Source of the DNA: Pelistega europaea
GTDB lineage: Bacteria; Pseudomonadota; Gammaproteobacteria; Burkholderiales; Burkholderiaceae_B
Assembly: GCF_013133775.1 (NCBI RefSeq)
Contig: NZ_JABGBO010000008.1
Span: forward strand, 62,001-126,000
DNA: 64,000 bases
Reading direction: 5' to 3'
Positions 28,692 to 36,303 of this stretch are shown one piece after another. The position numbers were made by a program, and so were the translations under genes. The stretch's first letter is position 1; each line of letters opens with the position of its first letter. Below the pieces are notes generated by a model, which saw nothing but the letters and a program-made list of their open reading frames with translations, ran no database searches and had not been told where the DNA came from.

Positions 28692-29867
28692 TTATTTGTT
28701 TTGCTTGTTAACACACTGAGCAAAAGCAGTAAGAGAATCTGTTTCCTCAATAATGCCATGTTTGATTGCGATTTGTTTACCATTGACAAATAAGGCGTTA
28801 AACGGTAGTCCCTTACCTCCGAGTTGTTTGAGTAAACGAGTACCCTCAACCGAGTATTTAGCTAGGTGATGAATATTATTGTGTTGAAATAACTCTTCAA
28901 TCTTGGTTTGGTTATCACCTAGGTTGAGGGTGTGTATAGCTAACTCCTGTGTGTTTTGTGTGAATTTATCCAGGATAGGTAATTCAATACGACAAGGAGC
29001 GCACCATGTTGCCCATAGGTTGAGTAACTCAACCTTTTGAGTTGAGGGATTAGGATAAATATCTTTGAGAGCGATGTCTTGACGCAAAGGAGTGAAACCC
29101 TTTGGCAGAGGACAATCTTCTGTTTTTGTGGCACCATTGCTATCATGGGCTTGTTGAGCCGCTGCACCCGATGGAGTATTTTGTGTGTGGGCTCTAGCAT
29201 CGGCAGCTGGGGGTGTATTGTGTGAGCTAGTTGTAGCATCGGCAACAGGGAGTGCAGCATTATTACGGGTATTAGCAACTGCATGATGAGATGTGTCAGA
29301 TGGTGTTACAGCTACAACCTTATTAATTGCTGCGGCTAAATCATCAGCACCAATCTGATAGTCGAATACATCGACCAACTCATGTTTTGGGTTAATCAAA
29401 TAAATGAGAGAACTATGATAGACAGTATAACCAGAGCCTTTAGTAGGAAGGTCAACTTTCTTTCCATTAAGACGATATCCAAAGGTTGCACCGAGCTGAT
29501 TAGTGAGATTTTTAATCTGCTCCATGCTTCCGGTTAAACCTACAATACGTTTATCAAAATAGTGGGCATAGGACTGCATGGTTTCCGCTGTATCATGCAC
29601 AGGGTCAATACTCACAAATACAGGAGTGATGGCTTCTGGTTTTTTTAATTGTTTTAAAGTGGCAGCAAATTCATACAATGTCGTTGGACAAATATCAGGA
29701 CATGAGGTATAGCCTAGTGCTAGTAATATATATTTATCAGGGAAATCGGCTTGAGTCACTCGTCCTTGGGTATTTTCTAGATCAAAGGAAATTGGGCGAG
29801 CATAGGCGATAGAACCTACTAAAAAAAGTAGGCATAAGCATAAACGGGATAAAAAATTGACCAACAT
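28692..29867 (-). CDS. SCO1/SenC domain fused to TlpA-like thioredoxin domain
   Basis: A 391-residue periplasmic two-domain protein. After a signal segment (1-22), residues 30-185 are a SCO copper-chaperone domain with GYTSCPDICPTT (C56, C60) and the third ligand H151 in VYHSSLIYLIN. A Thr/Ala/His-rich linker (about 188-248) built of imperfect repeats (two 39-bp copies near 29178-29260) leads to a thioredoxin/TlpA domain with ATWCAPC (C289, C292). It could reduce a Cu-site thiol and insert copper in one molecule. It is 278 bp downstream of nirK, same strand. Separate SCO and TlpA proteins are usual; the fusion is uncommon. Confidence 0.85.
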   Translation of the reverse strand: MLVNFLSRLCLCLLFLVGSIAYARPISFDLENTQGRVTQADFPDKYILLALGYTSCPDICPTTLYEFAATLKQLKKPEAITPVFVSIDPVHDTAETMQSYAHYFDKRIVGLTGSMEQIKNLTNQLGATFGYRLNGKKVDLPTKGSGYTVYHSSLIYLINPKHELVDVFDYQIGADDLAAAINKVVAVTPSDTSHHAVANTRNNAALPVADATTSSHNTPPAADARAHTQNTPSGAAAQQAHDSNGATKTEDCPLPKGFTPLRQDIALKDIYPNPSTQKVELLNLWATWCAPCRIELPILDKFTQNTQELAIHTLNLGDNQTKIEELFQHNNIHHLAKYSVEGTRLLKQLGGKGLPFNALFVNGKQIAIKHGIIEETDSLTAFAQCVNKQNK

Positions 29868-30100
29868 CGTAAATCCTTGCTACCAGTTATGGTTGATGCG
29901 GTATTGTAATGTATGAGTGTTGTGTTTGGGGCAGATAAGCACCAAGGGTGCGGTATTGTACCAAATGCGAAAGTTATCGGATGGGACAGTATTTAAATAG
30001 ATTACTTAAGGGAGAAGAAACCTACTTACCTCAATAACTTCACATACGGTAAGGTACGTTACCGCATTAACTTGTCTCTTATAACTGTCGGTAGAGTGAG

Positions 30101-30128
30101 GGTTATCGGCCTTTGGGAGCCGATAACC
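30101..30128 (-). terminator. Hairpin at the end of nirK
   Basis: Ten-bp perfect arms GGTTATCGGC (30101-30110) and GCCGATAACC (30119-30128) with an 8-base loop, 17 bp beyond the nirK stop on the minus strand. The T-run is poor, so it may end or only stabilise the nirK transcript. Confidence 0.5.
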
Positions 30129-30145
30129 TTTATCGTGAGAGATGA

Positions 30146-31279
30146 TTATTTTTTCATCTTGGTAGGAGGAGCTACTTGTTCCATGAGGTCATTGCTCCAT
30201 TTACCATCTACCTTAATTTGTGCCAATGCACCGAGGTTAACCGCCTCAATTAAGTTATGGCTTAGGTAGGTATAAGTACCAGGTTGTTTGAAAGTGTACA
30301 TTGCAGCACCAGCAGAACCTGCACCAATCACCCAAGACTCTAAATCTTGTGCAGGAGCATCTGCCAAGTTACCACGTTCCCAAACATATTCACCATGTCC
30401 ACCGATAAGGTGAGGGTAAGATTGGCGGTTAGCTTGAGAGTGATAAATCATCACAGTTTCACCCACTTTAGCTGTAGGAGCGTTGTCACCAGTATAAGCC
30501 CCTTTACGCTCACCAAACACAACGTGTGTAGGAATCAAACCGTCCATGACTTTTTTGTCATCAGCAAAAGATGAAGCTGAGTCTGCATAGCGTTTGTACT
30601 TACCGTTCTCATCTTTAGGGATGTAGAAGTCTTGCTCTCCAATGTAAAGAGCTTTGTCGTATTTGAGTTTATTGCCATTTTTGTCTTTAAGACCATCTTT
30701 AGGCAATACAGTGATTGCACCGTTCATACCGTGTACAACGTGCCAAGGAATCATGGCACCACCAGGGGCGCAGTGGTAAACAAAGACACCAGGTTTGATG
30801 GCTTTCCAGCGAAGTTTTACTTCTTCACCAGGAGCAACATGAGTTAACTCACCACCACCCAATGCACCAGTAGATGCATGGAAGTCAATATTGTGTACTA
30901 ATTTATTGTGTGAGGCATTTTTTAAAGTTAGTTCAACATAGTCGCCTTCATGTACGATAATCATAGGACCAGGTACTGAACCATTGAAAGTAAATGCCCA
31001 CATAAATACGCCTGGCTCAACTTCGATTTCTTTTTCGTCAATCGTCATTTCAACCTCAACAATACGTGGGGCAGCAGGAGCCTCTAGGCTATGTTCTGGC
31101 ACATATGGAGGGGCAACAAGTTTTTGTTTTACACGTTGTAATTTAGATAAATCATCGGCCTTAATAACCTCATAACCCGGTAATCCTCCAGTATGAGATT
31201 TAACTGCATCAGCAGCGTGGACGGTTGTTGCACCCAATAAAGCTGCCATAAGGGCAGTCATCATAAACTTAGACTTCAT
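30146..31279 (-). CDS. nirK: Copper-containing nitrite reductase (NirK/AniA)
   Basis: Periplasmic enzyme reducing nitrite to NO in denitrification or micro-aerobic respiration. The 377-residue product has a signal peptide (about 1-23) and all expected ligands: type 1 copper H129, C170, H180, M185; type 2 copper H134, H169, H341; catalytic D132 and H295. Key segments are VHNIDFHAS, FVYHCAPGGAMIPWH and TYLSHNLIEA. It is of the short two-cupredoxin form, without an extra cytochrome or cupredoxin domain. AGGAG precedes the ATG and a consensus FNR promoter lies upstream. No nor or nar genes are in the window. Confidence 0.95.
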   Translation of the reverse strand: MKSKFMMTALMAALLGATTVHAADAVKSHTGGLPGYEVIKADDLSKLQRVKQKLVAPPYVPEHSLEAPAAPRIVEVEMTIDEKEIEVEPGVFMWAFTFNGSVPGPMIIVHEGDYVELTLKNASHNKLVHNIDFHASTGALGGGELTHVAPGEEVKLRWKAIKPGVFVYHCAPGGAMIPWHVVHGMNGAITVLPKDGLKDKNGNKLKYDKALYIGEQDFYIPKDENGKYKRYADSASSFADDKKVMDGLIPTHVVFGERKGAYTGDNAPTAKVGETVMIYHSQANRQSYPHLIGGHGEYVWERGNLADAPAQDLESWVIGAGSAGAAMYTFKQPGTYTYLSHNLIEAVNLGALAQIKVDGKWSNDLMEQVAPPTKMKK

Positions 31280-31317
31280 TTTAAATTCTCCTCTACAAAT
31301 GAAATGTCAGTGCTAGT

Positions 31318-31360
31318 ATTATAAGGGGCACGTGTGTAAAATATAATTGATAAAAATCAA
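31318..31360 (-). promoter_or_regulatory. FNR/ANR-activated promoter of nirK
   Basis: A perfect FNR box TTGATAAAAATCAA lies at 31347-31360. Reading the minus strand, TATAAT occupies 31323-31318, placing the centre of the FNR box about 30.5 bp before the -10 hexamer, i.e. near -41.5 relative to the inferred start. That is the class II activator geometry, so nirK should be induced when oxygen falls. The start codon is 39 bases beyond the -10. Confidence 0.85.
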
Positions 31361-31386
31361 TAGTGAAGCACAACAGACAAAATTAT

Positions 31387-31487
31387 CTACTGAACATAGC
31401 GAGCTAAATCAATGACCTGATGACAACTGTGCATCAATAAGTCCGTGTCATGACTGACAAGGATTAAAGCACAATGGTTTTGCTGGC
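31387..31487 (-). pseudogene. Decayed C-terminal fragment of an ABC-transporter ATPase
   Basis: On the minus strand the reading frame ending at TAG 31387-31389 gives about 32 residues including ALILVSHDTDLLMHSCHQVIDLARYVQ. LILVSHD is the switch (H-loop) histidine region of ABC ATPases. A stop codon lies just upstream in frame and no Walker motifs are nearby, so this is a remnant of a deleted gene between nirK and the antiporter. Confidence 0.6.
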
Positions 31488-31491
31488 ATTG

Positions 31492-31623
31492 TTAAACGAT
31501 ATAGGGATTATCACTTTTCATCATAAGGGTACGATTTTGACTACGACTGGTTGTCGAGTATTTGGCATGAGTAATAAGGGCCTTCTTTCCCCGGTATCGA
31601 TTAAAGTGTGTAGCAGTAAAGCT
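31492..31623 (-). other. Short open stretch, possible second coding remnant
   Basis: The minus strand holds a 43-codon frame bounded by stops (TAG at 31621-31623, TAA at 31492-31494) with no start near its beginning, reading ...FNRYRGKKALITHAKYSTTSR... I do not recognise it. Its place beside the ABC ATPase fragment suggests degraded coding DNA. The rest of the 496-bp gap is AT-rich plus the nirK promoter. Confidence 0.3.
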
Positions 31624-31723
31624 CTAAGAAGGCTATAGGTGATGGAGCTATATTATTTTGCCAATAATTATTATTAATTTTAGTGAAGACTCAGAACTGC
31701 AAAGAGGAGGTAGAAGGAAGATG

Positions 31724-31762
31724 CGCCAGAGAAAGGATAAGGTGTTTATCCATTCTCTGGCG
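31724..31762 (-). terminator. Terminator hairpin of the antiporter gene
   Basis: Arms 31724-31740 and 31746-31762 pair over 16 of 17 positions, including CGCCAGAGA / TCTCTGGCG, with a 5-base loop. It starts 13 bp beyond the antiporter stop on the minus strand and is followed by a pyrimidine-rich stretch. Confidence 0.7.
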
Positions 31763-31775
31763 TATAAGATGGAGA

Positions 31776-33101
31776 TTACAGCACCATAGCCGCAATCCAG
31801 CCAGAGATAACAAGCGGGATGTTATAGTGTAGGAAAGTAGGGATAACGGTATCTCGAATATGATCGTGTTGACCATCGACATTTAAACCTGAGGTTGGAC
31901 CTAGAGTAGAGTCAGATGCAGGAGAGCCTGTATCCCCCAAAGCGCCGGCTGCACCAATTAAAGCTACAGTTGCGGCAGGAGAAAATCCCATCGACATACA
32001 TAAAGGCACATAGATAGTAGCGATAATCGGTAGAGTAGAGAATGAGCTACCAATACCCATGGTAATGAGTAAGCCTACAACTAGCATTGCAAGGGCCGCC
32101 ATTCCTTTGCTGTTACCAAAGAGTTCTGTGGATGCTTTCACCAGCGGTTCAATCTCTCCGGTGGTTTTCATCACTTCTGCAAAACCTTGTGCAGCAATCA
32201 TGATGAAACCAATCATGGCCATCATTTTGATGCCATCATTAAAAACATTGTCTGCATCTTTAAGACGGACAACACCTAATGCCATAAAGACAGCAAAGCC
32301 AATCATAGCTCCCACTAGCATAGAGCCAGACCAGATGTTGACAATAAAAGACACTACGATGGCACACAATGCTACAAAACTACGGTAACTTGAAGTAACA
32401 GGAACAGACGCATGACGATTGGATTGCACATCAACCTCAGTGGTTTGGTAGTGACGAGGTTTGCGGTAGCTGAAAAATACCGCCACTAGGAGACCTACAA
32501 TCATGCCTAGCGCAGGGATGGTCATGGTGCCAAAGATATTGATGTTAGACACATCAAGCCCTGCCTTAGTGATATTACCCAATAAAATTTGTTTTAAGAA
32601 GATTTCCCCAAAACCGTAAGGCAACCACATATAGGTAGTGACCAAACCGAAAGACATGATACACGCTAACATGCGACGGTCAATTTGCATGCGGTTGAAT
32701 ACTAGTAAAAGGGGAGGAATAATGAGTGGAATAAAGGCAATATGGATGGGAATAAGGTTTTGACTCATCATGCCCATGGCTAGAATTGCTAATAGCAACC
32801 CCCATTTAATAGAGCCTCCAGTGCTACCAGATTGGTTGATACGGTTAATCAATGCATTGGCCAACATTTGAGGCAGGCCAGAATGCGCAATGGCTACCGC
32901 AAAAGCACCTAGCATGGCATAGGATAGAGCAATTTCTGCGCCGTTTGATAAGCCAGTTTGAAAGGCTTTGATAGTGGTGCTCATATCTAGACCGGCAGTT
33001 AAACCGCCTGCAATAGCTCCTAAAATAAGGCTTAGTACAACGTGTACACGTGCTATGGATAGCACTAGCATCACTGCAACAGCAAGAACGATAGCGTTCA
33101 T
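31776..33101 (-). CDS. Na+/H+ antiporter or amino-acid permease, YuiF-like family
   Basis: A 441-residue inner-membrane protein with about 11-12 hydrophobic segments, similar in pattern to the NhaC-related YuiF (COG2056) group. Recognisable stretches are SYAMLGAFAVAIAHSGLPQMLANALI, AMGMMSQNLIPIHIAFIPLIIPPLL, and GAAGALGDTGSPASDSTLGPTSGLNVDGQHDH near the C-terminus. Members have been called Na+/H+ antiporters or histidine/organic-acid permeases; the substrate is not predictable. It is a single gene between nirK and yczE-like. Confidence 0.75.
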   Translation of the reverse strand: MNAIVLAVAVMLVLSIARVHVVLSLILGAIAGGLTAGLDMSTTIKAFQTGLSNGAEIALSYAMLGAFAVAIAHSGLPQMLANALINRINQSGSTGGSIKWGLLLAILAMGMMSQNLIPIHIAFIPLIIPPLLLVFNRMQIDRRMLACIMSFGLVTTYMWLPYGFGEIFLKQILLGNITKAGLDVSNINIFGTMTIPALGMIVGLLVAVFFSYRKPRHYQTTEVDVQSNRHASVPVTSSYRSFVALCAIVVSFIVNIWSGSMLVGAMIGFAVFMALGVVRLKDADNVFNDGIKMMAMIGFIMIAAQGFAEVMKTTGEIEPLVKASTELFGNSKGMAALAMLVVGLLITMGIGSSFSTLPIIATIYVPLCMSMGFSPAATVALIGAAGALGDTGSPASDSTLGPTSGLNVDGQHDHIRDTVIPTFLHYNIPLVISGWIAAMVL

Positions 33102-33257
33102 GTAAAACTCCCTAAATGAAGAAATAATGTTTTGTTTCCGCTAAAGTGTAGCATGACAACGAATCGTTACATAAAAAAACAGAATAGTAATGTCAAATTA
33201 CCTTAGTGATATAGCGTGATTATAGCTATTGGAAGAGAAGAGGGTGAAAATCCTCTG

Positions 33258-33902
33258 CTAGCGGGCAAAGCGGTTGATAAAATGCTCAAGTGTAAATTGT
33301 AAAACCCAGCCTACACCCAAAGCAAAGATGAGTGTGCCAACACCAACAACTCCGCCAAGAAGCCATCCAAGCAAACACACCGTCCCCTCAATAATTGTAC
33401 GAATAGTACCAATTTTAAGACCAGTAGTCTGATAAAGGCCTACCATAAGACCATCACGAGGTCCTGGACCCATATGACAGGTAAGGTAAAAAGCAGAAGA
33501 AACACCGATAAGCAATACACCACAAAGCATAAAAAATATACGCCAAAAGAGTGTCTCAGGAGCAGGAATCAAACTAGCGGTTGCACCAAGTCCCACTGCA
33601 ATAAGTGTAATATTCAGAACAGTGCCTAGCCCTGGTTTTTGTTTAAAGGGCAGCCAGGTAATCATCACAGAGGCACTGATAAAAAAACTAACTAAACCAA
33701 TATTTCCACCAGTTTTGGTAGCAATGCCCTGTGCCAGTACCGTCCAGGGGGTGGAGCCAAGATGAGCTAAAACAAGAAAACCATCTCCCACACCAAAAAT
33801 GAGCAAGGAAATCACTAGAACAGACAGAGAGCTAAATGATGGAATCCAGAAAGAATTAGCAGACCAGGGGGTACGAGAGAGTGTGTGCTTGCGATTACTC
33901 AT
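33258..33902 (-). CDS. YczE-like integral membrane protein
   Basis: A membrane protein of about 214 residues with five hydrophobic segments of the YczE/YyaS/YitT group; GDGFLVLAHLGSTPWTVLAQGIATKTGGNIG and HMGPGPRDGLMVGL are typical of it. Function is unknown; B. subtilis YczE is linked to surfactin production. The start is uncertain: the ATG at 33902 (MSNRKHTLS) is taken to fit the family N-terminus, while the ATG at 33968 would add 22 hydrophobic residues. No operon partner. Confidence 0.65.
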   Translation of the reverse strand: MSNRKHTLSRTPWSANSFWIPSFSSLSVLVISLLIFGVGDGFLVLAHLGSTPWTVLAQGIATKTGGNIGLVSFFISASVMITWLPFKQKPGLGTVLNITLIAVGLGATASLIPAPETLFWRIFFMLCGVLLIGVSSAFYLTCHMGPGPRDGLMVGLYQTTGLKIGTIRTIIEGTVCLLGWLLGGVVGVGTLIFALGVGWVLQFTLEHFINRFAR

Positions 33903-34039
33903 GATAACAAACAGCCCTTGTTGTGACAGGCATAACAACAAGATAAAGAAAAAAGTTACATCATACAAGGCTTTCTCTAATAATAGAAGAGGGTAGTTTT
34001 CTGGATAGAAAAATAGTGGGTTTTGTTGCAGGAAAAATT

Positions 34040-34103
34040 GGAGAATCTAATAGAAGGCTCTGATGGGAGAATCTGACAGGAGAATCTAATAGGGGGCTCT
34101 GTA
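34040..34103. repeat. Direct repeats upstream of metQ
   Basis: GAGAATCTAATAG followed by AAGGCTCTG (34041-34062) recurs 39 bp later at 34080-34101 with GG for AA, and a third partial copy GAGAATCTGACAG lies between. They sit in the roughly 440-bp gap between the yczE-like gene and metQ, which otherwise holds only AT-rich sequence and the metQ promoter. Their role is unknown; they could be duplication scars or protein sites. Confidence 0.4.
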
Positions 34104-34345
34104 CCTTTGATTAAGTACATATTTGGGTTTTATATGACAATTTATTATAGAAAATCTTTCGGGATATAAAACTCATTGCTTTCAAACCGCAGAAGAGACG
34201 AGCAAAGATGAATGAAATTTATCTTGAATAAGAAATCAACTCATAAAAACTAATAGTTATATAAATATAGGAAAGGTTTTGTTTATTACTAAAAAATATT
34301 TTGCTATGCTTTCTATATTATTTGGAATAAATAAGGATTTTAAAA

Positions 34346-35134
34346 ATGAAACGCAAACAATTATTAGGTGCATTGGTTGTGAGTTTAGCGGCAGCGCATA
34401 GCGCAAATGCCTTAGAACAACTTAGTGTGGCAGCTACCCCAGTTCCTGCTGCTGAAGTACTTGAGTTTATGAAACCAGCACTTGAGAAACAGGGGGTAGA
34501 GCTTAAGGTATATGAATTTACTGACTATATCCAACCTAACCAACAGGTGGCAGATAAGCAAGTGATGATGAATTGCTTTCAGCACAAGCCATTCCTTGAC
34601 TCCTTTAATGCCCGCACTGGCGCTGGTTTAGTGCCTGTCGGTTATATCTATGTGCCACCAATGGCAGCCTATTCACGCAAGGTTAAAGATGTCAAAGATT
34701 TGCCTGATGGTGCGACAGTGGCTATTCCTAATGACCCTACCAACAGTACTCGGGCATTATTAGTGTTGCAAAAAGCAGGCTTAATCAAGCTAAAAGATCC
34801 TAACGATTTAAATGCGACCGCGGCAGATATTGTTGAAAATCCTAAGAATCTCAAGTTTAATGAGCTAGAAGCAGCGACATTGCCACGTGTGGTAGATGAC
34901 GTAGATTTGGCAGTCATCAATACCAATTATGCATTAGAGGCACACCTTAACCCTAAAACTGACTCATTGATTCGTGAGGATGAGAAGTCTCCTTATGCTA
35001 ACTTGTGTGCAGCAGATCCTCAATACAAGGATTCACCAGTAGTGAAAAAACTGATGCAAGAGTGGCACAGTCCTGCGACCGTTAAATTTATTGAAGAAAA
35101 ATACAAAGGAACCGTTATCCCTGTTGATTTATAA
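34346..35134 (+). CDS. metQ: MetQ/NlpA-family methionine-binding protein, orphan
   Basis: A 262-residue periplasmic binding protein of the D/L-methionine ABC importer family: MKPALEKQGVELKVYEFTDYIQPNQ, YSRKVKDVKDLPDGATVAIPNDPTNSTRAL and the C-terminal half with DLAVINTNYALEA. The signal peptide ends SANA before L23 with no lipobox cysteine, so it looks soluble rather than a lipoprotein, unlike most MetQ. No metN or metI is adjacent. SD AAGGA lies 8 bases before the ATG. The usual YFQH pocket appears as NCFQH. Ligand is probably an amino acid; the membrane partner must be elsewhere. Confidence 0.85.
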   Translation: MKRKQLLGALVVSLAAAHSANALEQLSVAATPVPAAEVLEFMKPALEKQGVELKVYEFTDYIQPNQQVADKQVMMNCFQHKPFLDSFNARTGAGLVPVGYIYVPPMAAYSRKVKDVKDLPDGATVAIPNDPTNSTRALLVLQKAGLIKLKDPNDLNATAADIVENPKNLKFNELEAATLPRVVDDVDLAVINTNYALEAHLNPKTDSLIREDEKSPYANLCAADPQYKDSPVVKKLMQEWHSPATVKFIEEKYKGTVIPVDL

Positions 35135-35184
35135 CTAATAGATATATATCATATACAAAAATAGTGTAAACGGAATGACAAAAA

Positions 35185-35291
35185 ATGCGTACAATCTAAA
35201 TTGCTGTGCGCACATCTAATCGGGTTACTCCTCCTCCCCAAACCGGTTAGTGCGTACATCTTTGTTGCCACCCTATGGGTGGCATTTTTTT
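35185..35291 (+). ncRNA. Candidate small RNA with CCUCCUCCCC loop (cuckoo/CcsR-like)
   Basis: A TACAAT -10 box at 35190-35195 would start an RNA of about 90 nt near 35202. It has two parts. Hairpin 1 pairs 35205-35226 with 35241-35258 over about 18 bp (three-base bulge 35214-35216, two G-U pairs) and exposes the loop ACUCCUCCUCCCCA (35227-35240). Hairpin 2 is a strong terminator. This two-hairpin layout with a CCUCCUCCC anti-Shine-Dalgarno loop matches the CcsR or cuckoo RNAs known from alpha-proteobacteria. It could instead be the metQ 3' UTR processed from the mRNA. No annotated product is implied. Confidence 0.6.
35266..35291 (+). terminator. Rho-independent terminator before the spc operon
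   Basis: Stem TGCCACCC (35266-35273) / GGGTGGCA (35277-35284), 3-base loop, then seven T. It ends the metQ transcript and/or the candidate small RNA, and isolates the spc promoter from upstream transcription. Confidence 0.92.
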
Positions 35292-35356
35292 GCTCATTTT
35301 CGGCGTGACTGTGTTGTATAAATCAGGCAGGTGCCTGAACAATTTACGCTAAGGGC

Positions 35357-35385
35357 TTGAATAAAATAGAAATTTGAGGTACAAT
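35357..35385 (+). promoter_or_regulatory. Sigma-70 promoter of the spc operon
   Basis: TTGAAT (35357-35362) and TACAAT (35380-35385) are separated by exactly 17 bp, giving a start near 35392. It lies behind a strong terminator and 200 bp before rplN, so it should drive rplN onward independent of the S10 operon. Confidence 0.75.
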
Positions 35386-35391
35386 CAAAGT

Positions 35392-35590
35392 CTTCGCTAG
35401 AAAATAGCGGAGAATAAATAAACAGAATCAATCCCAGAGTAGGGCAACTAGTGTGGTAGTTTGTTGAGAGAAATCAACAGGTTATTTACAAAAAGTACCG
35501 TGCTCATACGGGCCCAAAACTGGTTATATGTATATGGGAAATCACCCATGTGGGTGATTGTTATGTAACTAAGTTGGAACAGGAATAATC
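35392..35590 (+). promoter_or_regulatory. Long structured leader of the spc mRNA
   Basis: About 200 nt between the inferred start and the rplN ATG. Visible hairpins are CTTCGCTA / TAGCGGAG (35392-35412), GTTGA / TCAAC near 35463-35478, and a perfect 9-bp repeat AATCACCCA / TGGGTGATT (35540-35548, 35551-35559). Such length and folding suggest control of ribosomal protein synthesis at the RNA level, but I cannot match it to a known r-protein-binding leader. Confidence 0.45.
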
Positions 35591-35959
35591 ATGATCCAAA
35601 TGCAAAGCACGCTAGACGTGGCTGACAACACTGGTGCACGCCGAGTAATGTGCATTAAAGTGCTTGGCGGTTCTAAGCGCCGTTATGCTGCTATCGGTGA
35701 CATTATCAAAGTGAGTGTCAAAGATGCTGCTCCGCGCGGTCGCGTCAAAAAAGGCGAAGTGTACAATGCAGTAGTAGTGCGTACTGCTAAAGGTGTTCGC
35801 CGTAAGGATGGCTCATTAATCCGCTTTGGTGGTAATGCAGCTGTATTGCTTAACTCTAAATTAGAGCCAATTGGTACTCGTATCTTCGGCCCAGTAACTC
35901 GTGAATTACGTACTGAGCGTTTTATGAAGATTGTTTCATTGGCACCAGAAGTAATCTAA
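35591..35959 (+). CDS. rplN: 50S ribosomal protein L14
   Basis: L14 forms an intersubunit bridge and binds RsfS. The 122-residue product starts [33 protein letters not shown], the most conserved L14 signature. It opens the spc operon here, 456 bp after metQ, and 10 bp before rplX. Ribosome site AGGAATA precedes the ATG. Confidence 0.97.
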   Translation: MIQMQSTLDVADNTGARRVMCIKVLGGSKRRYAAIGDIIKVSVKDAAPRGRVKKGEVYNAVVVRTAKGVRRKDGSLIRFGGNAAVLLNSKLEPIGTRIFGPVTRELRTERFMKIVSLAPEVI

Positions 35960-35969
35960 GGGGCAGGCA

Positions 35970-36290
35970 ATGAATAAAATTCGTAAAGGTGACGAGGTAA
36001 TCGTTATTGCTGGTCGCGATAAAAAACGTCGCGGTATCGTTTTAGAGCGCGTTGATGCAGATCACGTTATCGTTGAAGGCGTTAATGTTGCTAAAAAACA
36101 TCAAAGACCTAACCCTATGACTGGCGCTCAAGGTGGCATTGTTGATAAAGCTATGCCTATCCACATTTCTAATGTGGCAATCTTTAACCCAGCGACTGGC
36201 AAAGCTGATCGTGTAGGTATTAAAGAAGTAGACGGTCATAAAGTTCGCGTTTATCGTTCCAACGGCGAAGTCGTTGGCGTTAAAGCTTAA
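35970..36290 (+). CDS. rplX: 50S ribosomal protein L24
   Basis: Assembly-initiator protein binding the 5' end of 23S rRNA. The 106-residue product has the KOW motif [23 protein letters not shown] and [15 protein letters not shown]. Normal length and spc order; SD AAGGGGCAGG upstream. Confidence 0.96.
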   Translation: MNKIRKGDEVIVIAGRDKKRRGIVLERVDADHVIVEGVNVAKKHQRPNPMTGAQGGIVDKAMPIHISNVAIFNPATGKADRVGIKEVDGHKVRVYRSNGEVVGVKA

Positions 36291-36303
36291 GGAGCAAGAC
36301 TAA

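Noticed and set aside
30101-30128. Strong terminator call for nirK
   Set aside because: The stem is perfect but there is no T-run in the nirK direction, so it was kept only as a hairpin with moderate confidence.
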